Assembly: GCA_018240565.1 (NCBI GenBank)
Contig: JAFEFO010000010.1
Span: 1 to 51,598, forward strand
Length of the DNA: 51,598 nucleotides
Source: Pseudomonadota bacterium
GTDB lineage: Bacteria; Pseudomonadota; Gammaproteobacteria; Xanthomonadales; Rhodanobacteraceae
Direction: 5' to 3'
The translations under genes were made by a program, and so were the position numbers. Every line of letters begins with the position of its first letter. Position 1 is the first letter of the stretch. The notes beneath the pieces were generated by a model. That model made no database searches and was not told the origin of the DNA. It saw only the letters and a list, made by a program, of their open reading frames with translations. Below are positions 16,635 through 25,171 of the stretch, one piece after another.

Positions 16635-18524
16635 ATGGCCGACCACAACCAGTTCCGACTGCTGCGCGAGCGGCGTTTCCTGCCGTTTTTCCTGACCCAG
16701 GCACTGGGTGCGTTCAACGACAACGTGTTCAAGAATGCGCTGGTCATCCTGGTCGCATTCCTGACCGTGCAGCTGACCGTCAAGGATGTGAATTTCTACA
16801 CCAACCTCGCCGCCGGCCTGTTCATCCTGCCGTTCCTTCTGTTCTCGGCCACCAGCGGCCAGCTTTCGGACAAATACGACAAGGCGCGCCTGGCCCAGCT
16901 CGTCAAGGTGCTGGAGATCGGCATCATGTGCGTGGCCTTCATCGGCTTCCACACGCACAGCATCCCGCTGCTGCTGGCCATGCTGTTCATGATGGGCGTG
17001 CATTCCACGCTGTTCGGACCGCTCAAGTACGGCCTGTTGCCGCAGGTCTTGAGTCGCAACGAACTGACCGGCGGCAACGGCCTGATCGAGATGGCGACCT
17101 TCGTCGCGATCCTGCTTGGCACCATCGCCGGCACCAGCCTGATCCGCGTCGACGGCTGGGGGGCGTGGCTGGTCGGCGGCGCCACCATCGGCATCGCCAT
17201 CATCGGCCTGGGTTGCGCACTGGCCATGCCGCGCGCGCCGGCGCCGGATCCGAATCTGAAATTGAACTGGAATCCGTTCAGCGAAACCTGGCGCAACGTC
17301 GCCTACATCCGCACGGATCGCTCGATCTTCCTGTCGTGCCTGGGCATTTCCTGGTTCTGGTTCTACGGCTCGATCTATTTCACGCAGTTGCCGAACTACA
17401 CGAAAGTGGTGCTCGGCGGCGGACCGGGCGTTTACACCCTGATCCTGACCGTATTCTCCGTCGGCATCGGCCTGGGTTCGGTGCTGTGCGAGAAGCTGTC
17501 CGGGCACAAGGTCGAGATTGGCCTGGTGCCGTTCGGCTCGATCGGCATGACCGTGTTCGGCGCGGATTTGTACTTTGCCCATCCGGGCAGCGTCGGAGAG
17601 TTGAACCTGGATATTGCCGCGATGTTGGCGCAGCCGCACGTGTGGCGGATTTTGATCGATCTCGTGCTGATGGCGATCTTCTCGGGATTCTTCATCGTGC
17701 CGTTGTTCGCGCTGGTGCAGTCGCGCAGCGACGCCGCGCGCGTCTCGCGCGTGATCGCGGCGAACAACATCCTCAACGCGTTGTTCATGGTCATCGCCGC
17801 GATCGTTTCGGCATTGCTGCTCAACAAGGCCAACCTGAGCATTCCGGGACTGCTGCTGGCGACCGCCCTGATGAACGCCGCGGTGGCGATCTACATCTAC
17901 ACCCTGGTGCCGGAGTTCCTGCTGCGCTTCATCGATTGGGTGCTGATCCACACGCTGTATCGCATCCGCACGCAGGGCCTGGAAAACATACCCGAGCACG
18001 GCCCGGTGTTGCTGGTGTGCAATCATGTCAGCTTCATGGACCCGCTCATCGTCATGGGCTGCGTGCGCCGTCCGGTGCGCTTCGTCATGTACTACAAGAT
18101 CTTCGACATACCCTTCCTGCGCTTCGTCTTCAAATCCGCCAAGGCGATCCCGATCGCCGGCGCGAAAGAGGATGCCGCACTGATGGAACGCGCCTTCACC
18201 GAGGTGGACAAGGAACTGGCCGACGGCAACATCGTGTGCATCTTCCCCGAAGGCGGCATCACCCGCGACGGCACGATGCAGCCGTTCCGGCCCGGCGTGA
18301 AACGCATCCTCGCCACGCGCCCGGTGCCCGTGGTGCCGCTCGCCGTGCGCGGCCTGTGGGGCAGCATCTTCAGCCGCCGCGACTCGATGCTCGGGCGCAT
18401 GCGCGTGCCGCGCCGCTTCTGGTCACGCATCGAACTCGTGGCTGGCACGCCCGTGCCCGCGGCGCAGGCGAGCGCGGCGATGCTCGAGGAAAAGGTGCGC
18501 GCGTTGCGCGGGGATGCAGCCTAG
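16635..18524 (+). CDS. Lysophospholipid transporter (LplT-like) fused to a PlsC acyltransferase
   Basis: The ATG at 16635 follows GGGGG and gives 629 residues. Residues 1-430 form an MFS transporter (FFLTQALGAFNDNVFKNALVI is a family signature of LplT) with about 12 membrane helices. Residues about 440-625 are a 1-acylglycerol-3-phosphate acyltransferase domain with CNHVSFMDPL (the HX4D motif, near residue 463) and FPEGGITRDG. The fusion probably flips lysophospholipids inward and reacylates them, as LplT and Aas do separately in E. coli; unlike E. coli Aas, no acyl-ACP synthetase domain is attached. It converges on ampE with a 4-bp overlap. Confidence 0.9.
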   Translation: MADHNQFRLLRERRFLPFFLTQALGAFNDNVFKNALVILVAFLTVQLTVKDVNFYTNLAAGLFILPFLLFSATSGQLSDKYDKARLAQLVKVLEIGIMCVAFIGFHTHSIPLLLAMLFMMGVHSTLFGPLKYGLLPQVLSRNELTGGNGLIEMATFVAILLGTIAGTSLIRVDGWGAWLVGGATIGIAIIGLGCALAMPRAPAPDPNLKLNWNPFSETWRNVAYIRTDRSIFLSCLGISWFWFYGSIYFTQLPNYTKVVLGGGPGVYTLILTVFSVGIGLGSVLCEKLSGHKVEIGLVPFGSIGMTVFGADLYFAHPGSVGELNLDIAAMLAQPHVWRILIDLVLMAIFSGFFIVPLFALVQSRSDAARVSRVIAANNILNALFMVIAAIVSALLLNKANLSIPGLLLATALMNAAVAIYIYTLVPEFLLRFIDWVLIHTLYRIRTQGLENIPEHGPVLLVCNHVSFMDPLIVMGCVRRPVRFVMYYKIFDIPFLRFVFKSAKAIPIAGAKEDAALMERAFTEVDKELADGNIVCIFPEGGITRDGTMQPFRPGVKRILATRPVPVVPLAVRGLWGSIFSRRDSMLGRMRVPRRFWSRIELVAGTPVPAAQASAAMLEEKVRALRGDAA

Positions 18525-19369
18525 AAGAACCCGGCCAGCACGACCAGCGCGATCAGCGTCAACCAGACGATGAGCACGCGGCGCACCAGCACCATGGCGT
18601 CGTCGAGTGCGACCAGCGGGCTTTGCGCATCGGCCTGGCCGTCGGCGGCGACATCGGCGGCGACGCTCGAACGCGCGATGGCGTCGAGAAAACCCAGGTC
18701 GAGGTTGGCGTAGCCTTGCGCATGCGCGCGATGCCAGTCGCGCCATGCCGCGAAAACGGCGTCGAAGTTCGAAACCAGCGCGAGTGCCAGTGCCATCAGG
18801 TGCGCAGGCAGCCAGTCGAGCAACGCGGCGAACTTGCGTGCCAACGCCGAATCGTCCGCGGCCGGGAGCGCCGCGAGCAATTGCGCAAGGCGATACAAGA
18901 GTGCACCGCAGGGACCGAGCACGACGAACCAGAACAGCACGCCGAACCAGCGCGATAGCGCGGCCTCGAACGTTGCCGCAACCAGCTTTTCCGCCGTGAA
19001 CGGCAATTCGGCGCCATCGCCATCACGGCGCAAGCATTGCGCGGCGGCAAGACGCGATGCGCCGTCCGCGGCCTTGTCGACGGCTTCCACGTCACGCTCC
19101 AGGTCGCGCGGACCCCACGCATAGAACAGCACGACGACGGCAAACACGAACCCGATCAGTCCGAACCAGGACGCGCGCAGGCCGTACTGGACGATCGCGC
19201 ACGCCAACACCGGCAGGCCGACGCCGATGGCCAGCGCCACGCCGGGTTCCGGCGGCCCGAGCCAGCGCAGCCAGGCGCGCCACCACGAGTAATTGCGCAG
19301 GCGCGCCAAATCCGGCAGCACGTGGCCGACGAAAAGAACCAGCAGGAGCGCAACGAGCTTGATCGCCAT
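18521..19369 (-). CDS. ampE: AmpE-like membrane protein
   Basis: A 282-residue protein with several membrane helices; MAIKLVALLLVLFVGHVLPD at the N-terminus, WFGVLFWFVVLGPCGALLYR in the middle and a C-terminal helix fit the AmpE family, proposed as a sensory partner of AmpD in beta-lactamase regulation and related to CobD/CbiB. No ampD is visible nearby. The start lies 9 bp after the nudC stop, so it is the last gene of the DUF6776-bactofilin-erpA-nudC-ampE run. The physiological role remains poorly defined for the family. Confidence 0.8.
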   Translation of the reverse strand: MAIKLVALLLVLFVGHVLPDLARLRNYSWWRAWLRWLGPPEPGVALAIGVGLPVLACAIVQYGLRASWFGLIGFVFAVVVLFYAWGPRDLERDVEAVDKAADGASRLAAAQCLRRDGDGAELPFTAEKLVAATFEAALSRWFGVLFWFVVLGPCGALLYRLAQLLAALPAADDSALARKFAALLDWLPAHLMALALALVSNFDAVFAAWRDWHRAHAQGYANLDLGFLDAIARSSVAADVAADGQADAQSPLVALDDAMVLVRRVLIVWLTLIALVVLAGFF

Positions 19370-19378
19370 GCGCGGATT

Positions 19379-20347
19379 CTACCCTTTCATCCCGGGCGAT
19401 GACGCCACAACATCGTCCAAATCCGCGGCGGCCGTTTCGCGCAGCCAGTGCGCGATCAGTTTGTAGGACACCGACAGCGGCGATGAAATGCTGATTGCGC
19501 CGCAGCGGATGGCGTCGACGAGTTCGCCGGCGCCGAACCAGCGCGCTTCGACCAGTTCCGAACCCAGGGTGATCGTCGGGTCGTCGGCACGCGCGACGAA
19601 GCCGAGCATCAGCGAGGCCGGGAACGGCCACGGCTGCGAGGAATGGTAATCGCATTCGCCCACGCGCACGCCGGCTTCCTCGGCGACTTCGCGGCGCACG
19701 GCGTCTTCCAGGGTTTCGCCCGGCTCGACGAAACCGGCCAGGGTGGAAAAGCGCCGCTCCGGCCACTGCGGGCCGCGGCCGAGCAGGCAGCGCTCGCCGT
19801 CGCTGACGATCATGATGACGGCCGGGTCGGTGCGCGGGAATTGCAGGGCGCCGCAGTGCGGATTCGTGCAGCGGGCGCGATGGCCCCCGGCTTCCAGCCG
19901 CAGCGGCGCGGCGCAGGCGGGACAAAAACGCATGTGCCGTTGCCAGTGCGCCAGGCCCCGCGCATAGGCAAACAAGCCGGCATCGAACGCCGGCAGGCGG
20001 GCGCCGGCACTGCGCAGGTCGAGGAATGTACCGCCGGATTCGGCGGCGGCGCGCGCCGCCGCCTGCGCATCGAGCGCGACCGCGAAATGATCCACGGCAC
20101 CGGCGCGCCCGAGAAAGCTCGCCGGCGCATCCGGCAACCATCGCGCGCAGGTATCGCCATCGAGCTGGAACAGATTGCCGCCATCGGCGCCAAGCAAGGC
20201 GCGGCCATCCGGATCGAGCAGGACGCAACGCGCCTGCGGCGATTGCGCATGCGCCGCCAACCAGGCTTCGTCCTCGCGCAACTCGCTGGCGCGATCGAGC
20301 TCCAGCGCCGCGAACGTGTTGGCGCGACTGCGCGCGCTGGACATCAT
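19379..20347 (-). CDS. nudC: NAD(H) diphosphatase / NAD-capped RNA decapping enzyme NudC
   Basis: A 322-residue protein. A four-cysteine zinc ribbon (FCPACAAPLRLE ... RCTNPHCG) precedes the Nudix box (GFVEPGETLEDAVRREVAEEAG) and the NudC-specific SQPWPFPASLM motif. NudC cleaves NADH to NMNH and AMP and removes NAD caps from RNA. It starts 10 bp after the erpA stop in the same orientation. The first two codons are both ATG, so the start is uncertain by one residue. Confidence 0.95.
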   Translation of the reverse strand: MMSSARSRANTFAALELDRASELREDEAWLAAHAQSPQARCVLLDPDGRALLGADGGNLFQLDGDTCARWLPDAPASFLGRAGAVDHFAVALDAQAAARAAAESGGTFLDLRSAGARLPAFDAGLFAYARGLAHWQRHMRFCPACAAPLRLEAGGHRARCTNPHCGALQFPRTDPAVIMIVSDGERCLLGRGPQWPERRFSTLAGFVEPGETLEDAVRREVAEEAGVRVGECDYHSSQPWPFPASLMLGFVARADDPTITLGSELVEARWFGAGELVDAIRCGAISISSPLSVSYKLIAHWLRETAAADLDDVVASSPGMKG

Positions 20348-20357
20348 GGGGCGATCT

Positions 20358-20717
20358 TCACACCGTGAACGACGACCCGCAGCCGCACGTCGTCTTCGCG
20401 TTCGGATTGCGGATCACGAACTGCGCACCGTGCAGGTTTTCGGTGTAGTCGACTTCCGCACCCATCAGGTATTGCAGGCTCAACGGATCGACCACCAAGG
20501 TCACGCCATCCTTGACCACGGCAAGGTCGTCCTCGGCGCGGGTTTCATCGAACGTGAACCCATACTGGAATCCGGAACAACCGCCGCCGGAAATGTACAC
20601 GCGCAGGTTCAGCGCCGGGTTGCTCTCCTCGGCGATCAGCTCACGCACCTTGTGCGCGGCCGCGTCGGTGAAGACCAGCGGCGCGTGGAGCGATTGGTAG
20701 TCCGGCGTCTCGTTCAT
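20358..20717 (-). CDS. erpA: Iron-sulfur cluster insertion protein ErpA
   Basis: A 119-residue A-type carrier from the start [20 protein letters not shown]. The three cluster ligands are in [11 protein letters not shown] and the C-terminal TTCGCGSSF. It delivers Fe-S clusters to apoproteins such as IspG and respiratory enzymes. The upstream in-frame ATG would add 12 residues unlike the family, so the shorter form was chosen. Within the operon it follows the bactofilin gene and precedes nudC. Confidence 0.95.
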   Translation of the reverse strand: MNETPDYQSLHAPLVFTDAAAHKVRELIAEESNPALNLRVYISGGGCSGFQYGFTFDETRAEDDLAVVKDGVTLVVDPLSLQYLMGAEVDYTENLHGAQFVIRNPNAKTTCGCGSSFTV

Positions 20718-20749
20718 GTCGGCAAAGATCGCGCCGATGCGCGTGCAAT

Positions 20750-21160
20750 TCAAGAGGCGTCGGATTTTTCTTCAGGTTTCGGCAGCTGCCTCGGTGGCTC
20801 CGCCCTGTGCACCATCTTGCCGTTGATCTGGGCGCCGGCGGACATTTCCAGCAGATTGTAGTAGACGTTGCCTTCCACGCGCGCGTTGCTGGCCAGTTCC
20901 AGGCGTTCGGACGCGGTGATGTCGCCGGTCACCGCGCCGTTGATGACGATGTGCGGCGCCTGCACCTCGCCGGTGACGTGTGCGTGCTCGGACAACGTCA
21001 GCATCGCCTGCGCGCCATCGCCGCGGATCGCGCCATCGACCTTGCCGTCCACATGCAGGCGTCCGCCAAAGCTGATATCGCCCTTGATGGCGGTGCCCGA
21101 GGCGATCAGGGTCGTGGTGTCGACCGGCGCCGTCGCGGTCTTGCGGTTATTGCTGAACAT
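20750..21160 (-). CDS. Bactofilin (polymer-forming cytoskeletal protein)
   Basis: From the ATG at 21160 (GGAGACC upstream) the product has 136 residues. The DUF583 beta-helix core is clear: [69 protein letters not shown]. Short unstructured tails flank it. Bactofilins form nucleotide-free filaments at the membrane and take part in cell shape, stalk growth or chromosome positioning. Its start overlaps the DUF6776 gene by 14 bp, so translation is probably coupled. Confidence 0.93.
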   Translation of the reverse strand: MFSNNRKTATAPVDTTTLIASGTAIKGDISFGGRLHVDGKVDGAIRGDGAQAMLTLSEHAHVTGEVQAPHIVINGAVTGDITASERLELASNARVEGNVYYNLLEMSAGAQINGKMVHRAEPPRQLPKPEEKSDAS

Positions 21161-21875
21161 TGGCGGTCTCCTGGTCGGCAAGCGCGTCCGCCCAGGCGAA
21201 ATCCTGGTCGGCGCGGCCCATGTCGCCGCCGGCGTCGGCATCGACATGGATGCGGTTCGGGGTGAATCCGTCCGGCAACATCACGGCGCCCGCCACCTGC
21301 TGGAAATACTTGAACGAAAACGGCACGCCGGAGGCGTCCTGGTTGGGCGCCAGGTCGGCCCACGCCAGCGTCTGCAGCTTGCCGCCGCTGACGCCATCGA
21401 TGGACAACTTCACGCGGCCGCTGGCAACCTGCCCAGTCTTGAGCGTCTGCGTCAGGGTCACGCTGAAGTTGTATACGCGCGCCGCCGCGCCGTGGCTCAT
21501 GTGCACGCCATGCACGGCCAGGCCCTCGGGCTTGCTGCGTCCGTCGGTGAGCTTGCTGTAGAACGTCAGGTCCGCGCGCAGGCCGGCGATTTCCTCCTGG
21601 CGGTCGCGCAGGCTCTGCTGCAAGTCGGCGTTGGCCGCCCGCGCCACCTGTTCGGCACGCTCGGCGATGGCGACCTTCTGCAACAGCTCGTCGCGATCCT
21701 TCTGCGCGTGCGCCGCAACGAGGTGCTCGCCGACGCCGACGAACCAGTGCTGCAATGCCAGCGCGCCGGCCAGCGTGGCGAGCCAGAGCAGGGCAATGCC
21801 CAATCCCTTGCGCCAGCGCCGCGCGGGACGCTGCGTGCGCACCACGAGGATGGGCGGTGGCAGAACCTTGGCCAT
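21147..21875 (-). CDS. DUF6776-type membrane protein with coiled coil
   Basis: A 242-residue protein. A cationic N-terminus (RTQRPARRWRKG) precedes one membrane helix (about residues 25-45), then a coiled coil (QKDRDELLQKVAIAERAEQV to RDRQEEIAGLRADL), then a beta-rich domain (GVHMSHGAAARVYNFSVTLTQ). This layout matches DUF6776, found next to bactofilin genes in Lysobacterales. Given the overlap with the bactofilin gene it may be the membrane partner of the filament, which is inference from context. A strong promoter lies 42 bp upstream. Confidence 0.8.
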   Translation of the reverse strand: MAKVLPPPILVVRTQRPARRWRKGLGIALLWLATLAGALALQHWFVGVGEHLVAAHAQKDRDELLQKVAIAERAEQVARAANADLQQSLRDRQEEIAGLRADLTFYSKLTDGRSKPEGLAVHGVHMSHGAAARVYNFSVTLTQTLKTGQVASGRVKLSIDGVSGGKLQTLAWADLAPNQDASGVPFSFKYFQQVAGAVMLPDGFTPNRIHVDADAGGDMGRADQDFAWADALADQETANVQQ

Positions 21876-21916
21876 GGGTAGCGATGCGATGCGGCGCGGG
21901 GCCGGCGGAACTTGGT

Positions 21917-21946
21917 CTTATAGCTGCCGCCGCGCGCAGGCGTCAA
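21917..21946 (-). promoter_or_regulatory. Promoter of the DUF6776-bactofilin-erpA-nudC-ampE operon
   Basis: On the minus strand TTGACG (21941-21946) and TATAAG (21917-21922) are spaced 18 bp apart, each one mismatch from the sigma-70 consensus. It lies 42 bp upstream of the DUF6776 start. The five genes downstream are separated by at most 32 bp or overlap, so this is probably the main promoter of the run. Confidence 0.7.
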
Positions 21947-22014
21947 GCAAGCCGGTCACGGAATGCGTGGTGCCTGTGCGACAATGCCGCGCCGCTGCCG
22001 CATCCGGAATCGCC

Positions 22015-22434
22015 ATGTACCTGTGGATCAAGGCCCTGCACGTGGTCTTCGTCGTGACCTGGTTCGCCGGGCTTTTCTATCTGCCGCGCCTGTTCGTCTA
22101 CCACGCCGAATCGACCGATCCGGCCGTGCGTGCGCAACTGAAGATCATGGAGCGGCGCCTGCTCGGCATCACCCACATCGGCGGCGCATTGGCGCTTGGT
22201 CTTGGCATCGTCACGCTGGCCCTGGCCCCGGCCTTCCTCAAGCAACCGTGGATGCATGCCAAACTGGCCCTGGTGCTCGGACTCCTTGCCTATCACGGGT
22301 ACCTGGTCCACCTGAAAAACCAGTTCGCCGCCGATGCGTGCAGCCGGTCCTCGCGCTGGCTGCGGATTTTCAATGAGATCCCGGCCCTGCTGCTGATCGC
22401 CATCGTCGTACTGGTCGTGGTCAAACCGGGCTGA
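22015..22434 (+). CDS. hemJ: Protoporphyrinogen IX oxidase, HemJ type
   Basis: A 139-residue membrane protein with four helices. MYLWIKALHVVFVVTWFAGL with FYLPRLFVYH is the HemJ/CopD-like signature, including the essential His in ALHVV, and KLALVLGLLAYHG carries the second conserved Lys/His region. HemJ converts protoporphyrinogen IX to protoporphyrin IX in haem synthesis and is the usual form in bacteria lacking HemG and HemY. The start was chosen at the signature; the frame is open further upstream but reads into the shadow of the DUF6776 gene. Confidence 0.92.
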   Translation: MYLWIKALHVVFVVTWFAGLFYLPRLFVYHAESTDPAVRAQLKIMERRLLGITHIGGALALGLGIVTLALAPAFLKQPWMHAKLALVLGLLAYHGYLVHLKNQFAADACSRSSRWLRIFNEIPALLLIAIVVLVVVKPG

Positions 22435-22501
22435 TGACGCCGCCGCGCGTCATTTATCGACCGCCGCCGAAACGGTATAGTGCCAACAAACGGCGGAATC
22501 C

Positions 22502-25171
22502 ATGCTCAAGCAAGACGACACCCAACAGGCGGCGGAGCTGCGGCTGGCTTTCGTGCGCCACCTGCCCAAGCGCCTGGAAACCTTGCGCAAACGCGGCCTG
22601 CGCCTGTGCACGCAGGGCTGGGACATCAACGCGCTGTCGATCCTGTTCCGCGAAGTGCAGACCCTGGCCGGCACCTGCGGCCGTTACGGCCTGCTCGATG
22701 CCGGCGAACGCCTGTTCACGATGGAAAGTTTCCTGGCGCCGTTCGTGCGCGACGTGGCGATTCCGGACGCCGCGCAGACCGAGGCCTTCACCACGCAGCT
22801 TTCCGGCATCGATGCGCTGATCGCCCGGCACGCGGAAAACCACATCGACGCGGCCGTGACCCAGGCCGCGCAACTGACCGTCGCGCCCGCGCGTGCCGGC
22901 AGCTATCCGCTGCAGGTGACGCCGCCACCGGAATACTGGAAGCGCTTTGCGCCGACAGCCGCACCCGCGCGGCCATCGCCGCCATCGCCAACTCCGATTG
23001 CGACACCGCCGACGCCGGCCGTTGCCGCCGTGCCGACGCCCGTGCCAAAACCGCCGGCGGCCGCAGCCGTCGCGACACCCGCCACGGTCATCGAACCGGC
23101 GGAGGGCACCGCTGCGCCTGCCGCGGCAGAGCAACGCAAGGTCTTCCACCTGAGCGACGGCAACCCGCTGGCCTGCGAAGTCGACCAGAAGATCGAGGCC
23201 GCCGGTCACGAGCTGACCTTGCTCGACCGCATCGACGAGCTCAAGGAGATGCTTTCGGTTTTTGCGCCGCACCTAGTCGTGGTCGATGCGCCGTTCCTGG
23301 ATGCGCTCGAGGCGATCGGCGAGATGATCAAGGCCGTGCGCACGCGCGTGGGCCATCGCGTGGCATTGCTCGCGTTTTCCGCCTCGCCGGAACTGCCGGT
23401 GCGCTTGCGCGCCATGCGCGCCGGCGCGGACAGCTTCATCGCGCTGCCCGCGCAATCGGGCGAGGCAATGGGACGCATCGCCGAATTGCTCGACGCGGAC
23501 ACCCGCGATCCGTTCCGCGTGCTCATCGTCGAGGACGACCGCTCGCAGGCGCTGTTCGCCGAATCGATCCTGCGCAAGGCCGGCATGCACACGCTGGCGG
23601 CGACCGATCCGCTCGCCGCGCTGGACCAGCTCGAGGAATTCAAGCCGGAACTGATCCTGATGGACCTGTACATGCCCAACTGTTCCGGCATGGAACTGAC
23701 CGCGATCATCCGCGAGCGCGAGGCATTCATCAACACGCCGATCGTGTTCCTGTCCGGCGAACACGACGAGGAAAAGCACTTCGAGGCGCTCAATGCCGGC
23801 GGCGACGATTTCCTGTCCAAGCCAATCCGGCCCAAGCACCTGATTTCGGCGGTGACCAATCGCGTGCGCCGCGCGCGCACCCAGGGTCGCCGCACGCTCG
23901 CCGCCAACCCGCGCGATGCGGTGACCGGCCTGTACCAGCGCGCACACGTGCTCGACCGGCTGAACGCGGCGCTTGCCGGCGAAGCGGCCGATGGCGGGCT
24001 GATCTACATCGAACTCGACGGCGCCGGGCGCATCCGCGAACGCGTGGGCCTGACCAGTTTCGATGCGCTGCTCAACCAGATCGGCGCCTTCCTCGCCGCG
24101 CACATCGGCGCGCAGGACCTGGCCGCGCGTTATGGCGACACCAGTTTCGTGTTGTTGTGCCAGCGCGATCCCGCGGCGCTCGCGGAACTGGCGACGGACC
24201 TGCGCGATCGCACCACGCGCGAGGTGTTCGAACACGAAGGCAAGTCGCTCGCGCTTGCGTTGCGTTTCGGCCTGTGCACGTTTGCCGACGGCCTCGGCGA
24301 CGCCAGCGCCATGCTCAATGCCGCCGAGCGCGCGCTGGTCGATGCGCGCAGCCAGGATCGCAGCCACATCGGCATCTATCGCGCCGCGCCGCGCACCGCC
24401 GCGCCCGGCGCCGATCCGCTCGCGGACCTGATCCGTGCCGCGCTCAAGGCCGAGGATTTCCAGTTGCTGTTCCAACCGATGGTCGCCCTGCAAGGCGGCG
24501 AGGAGGAACAGTTCCAGGCCCTGCTGCGCCTGCGCGGCGATGGCGGCAAACTGCATACCGCGGCGGAGATCCTGCCGGTCGCCGAACGCGAGGGCCTGGC
24601 CGCCGACATCGACCGCTGGGTGGTGTCGCGCTGCCTGCTGGTGATGGCCGAACGCGCGCGCCAGCAGCGACCGGTGCGCCTGTTCGCCGGCCAGTCGATC
24701 GAGGCCGCGCGCGATCCCGAACGCGCGGCATGGATCGGCCAGATGCTGGAAACCCGACGCCTGCCCGGCGCGCAACTCGTGCTCGAATTCCGCCTGCCCG
24801 AGGCGTTCGCCAACGTACGCGAGTTGACCGCCTTCGCCGCGACGCTGCGCGGATTCGACATCGGCCTTTCGCTGTCCGCGTTCGATGCCAATCCGAGCTC
24901 GCTGCAATTCCTGCAACACCTGCCGGCGAACTATCTCAAACTTTCGCCACGCTACAGCGGCAGCGCGCTGCGCGAGCCGGCGCTGCGCGAAGAATTGCGC
25001 CAGATCGTGACACGCGGTCATGCGGCCGGCGCCCGCGTGATCGCGCCACTGATCGAGGATGCGCAGACGGCCTCGTTGCTGTGGACCACGGGCGTGGATT
25101 ACCTGCAAGGCGACTTCATCCAGCAGGCCGGCCAGGACCTGAGTTTCGACTTCCATGCCGCCACCGCCTGA
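22502..25171 (+). CDS. Response regulator with degenerate Hpt, GGDEF and EAL domains
   Basis: An 889-residue cytosolic protein. Residues 10-110 resemble an Hpt domain, but the phospho-His position reads [12 protein letters not shown] (Gln 53). After a Pro/Ala-rich linker comes a receiver-like domain without the usual Lys (about 215-325), then a full receiver (VLIVEDD at about 340, phospho-acceptor Asp 388 in LILMDLYMP, and LSKP). A GGDEF fold follows with YGDTSF in place of GGDEF, and an EAL fold with QALLRL for EALLR and SAFDAN for DDFG. Neither synthesis nor breakdown of cyclic di-GMP is expected; binding remains possible, as in FimX. It overlaps the hybrid kinase gene by 17 bp. Confidence 0.88.
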   Translation: MLKQDDTQQAAELRLAFVRHLPKRLETLRKRGLRLCTQGWDINALSILFREVQTLAGTCGRYGLLDAGERLFTMESFLAPFVRDVAIPDAAQTEAFTTQLSGIDALIARHAENHIDAAVTQAAQLTVAPARAGSYPLQVTPPPEYWKRFAPTAAPARPSPPSPTPIATPPTPAVAAVPTPVPKPPAAAAVATPATVIEPAEGTAAPAAAEQRKVFHLSDGNPLACEVDQKIEAAGHELTLLDRIDELKEMLSVFAPHLVVVDAPFLDALEAIGEMIKAVRTRVGHRVALLAFSASPELPVRLRAMRAGADSFIALPAQSGEAMGRIAELLDADTRDPFRVLIVEDDRSQALFAESILRKAGMHTLAATDPLAALDQLEEFKPELILMDLYMPNCSGMELTAIIREREAFINTPIVFLSGEHDEEKHFEALNAGGDDFLSKPIRPKHLISAVTNRVRRARTQGRRTLAANPRDAVTGLYQRAHVLDRLNAALAGEAADGGLIYIELDGAGRIRERVGLTSFDALLNQIGAFLAAHIGAQDLAARYGDTSFVLLCQRDPAALAELATDLRDRTTREVFEHEGKSLALALRFGLCTFADGLGDASAMLNAAERALVDARSQDRSHIGIYRAAPRTAAPGADPLADLIRAALKAEDFQLLFQPMVALQGGEEEQFQALLRLRGDGGKLHTAAEILPVAEREGLAADIDRWVVSRCLLVMAERARQQRPVRLFAGQSIEAARDPERAAWIGQMLETRRLPGAQLVLEFRLPEAFANVRELTAFAATLRGFDIGLSLSAFDANPSSLQFLQHLPANYLKLSPRYSGSALREPALREELRQIVTRGHAAGARVIAPLIEDAQTASLLWTTGVDYLQGDFIQQAGQDLSFDFHAATA

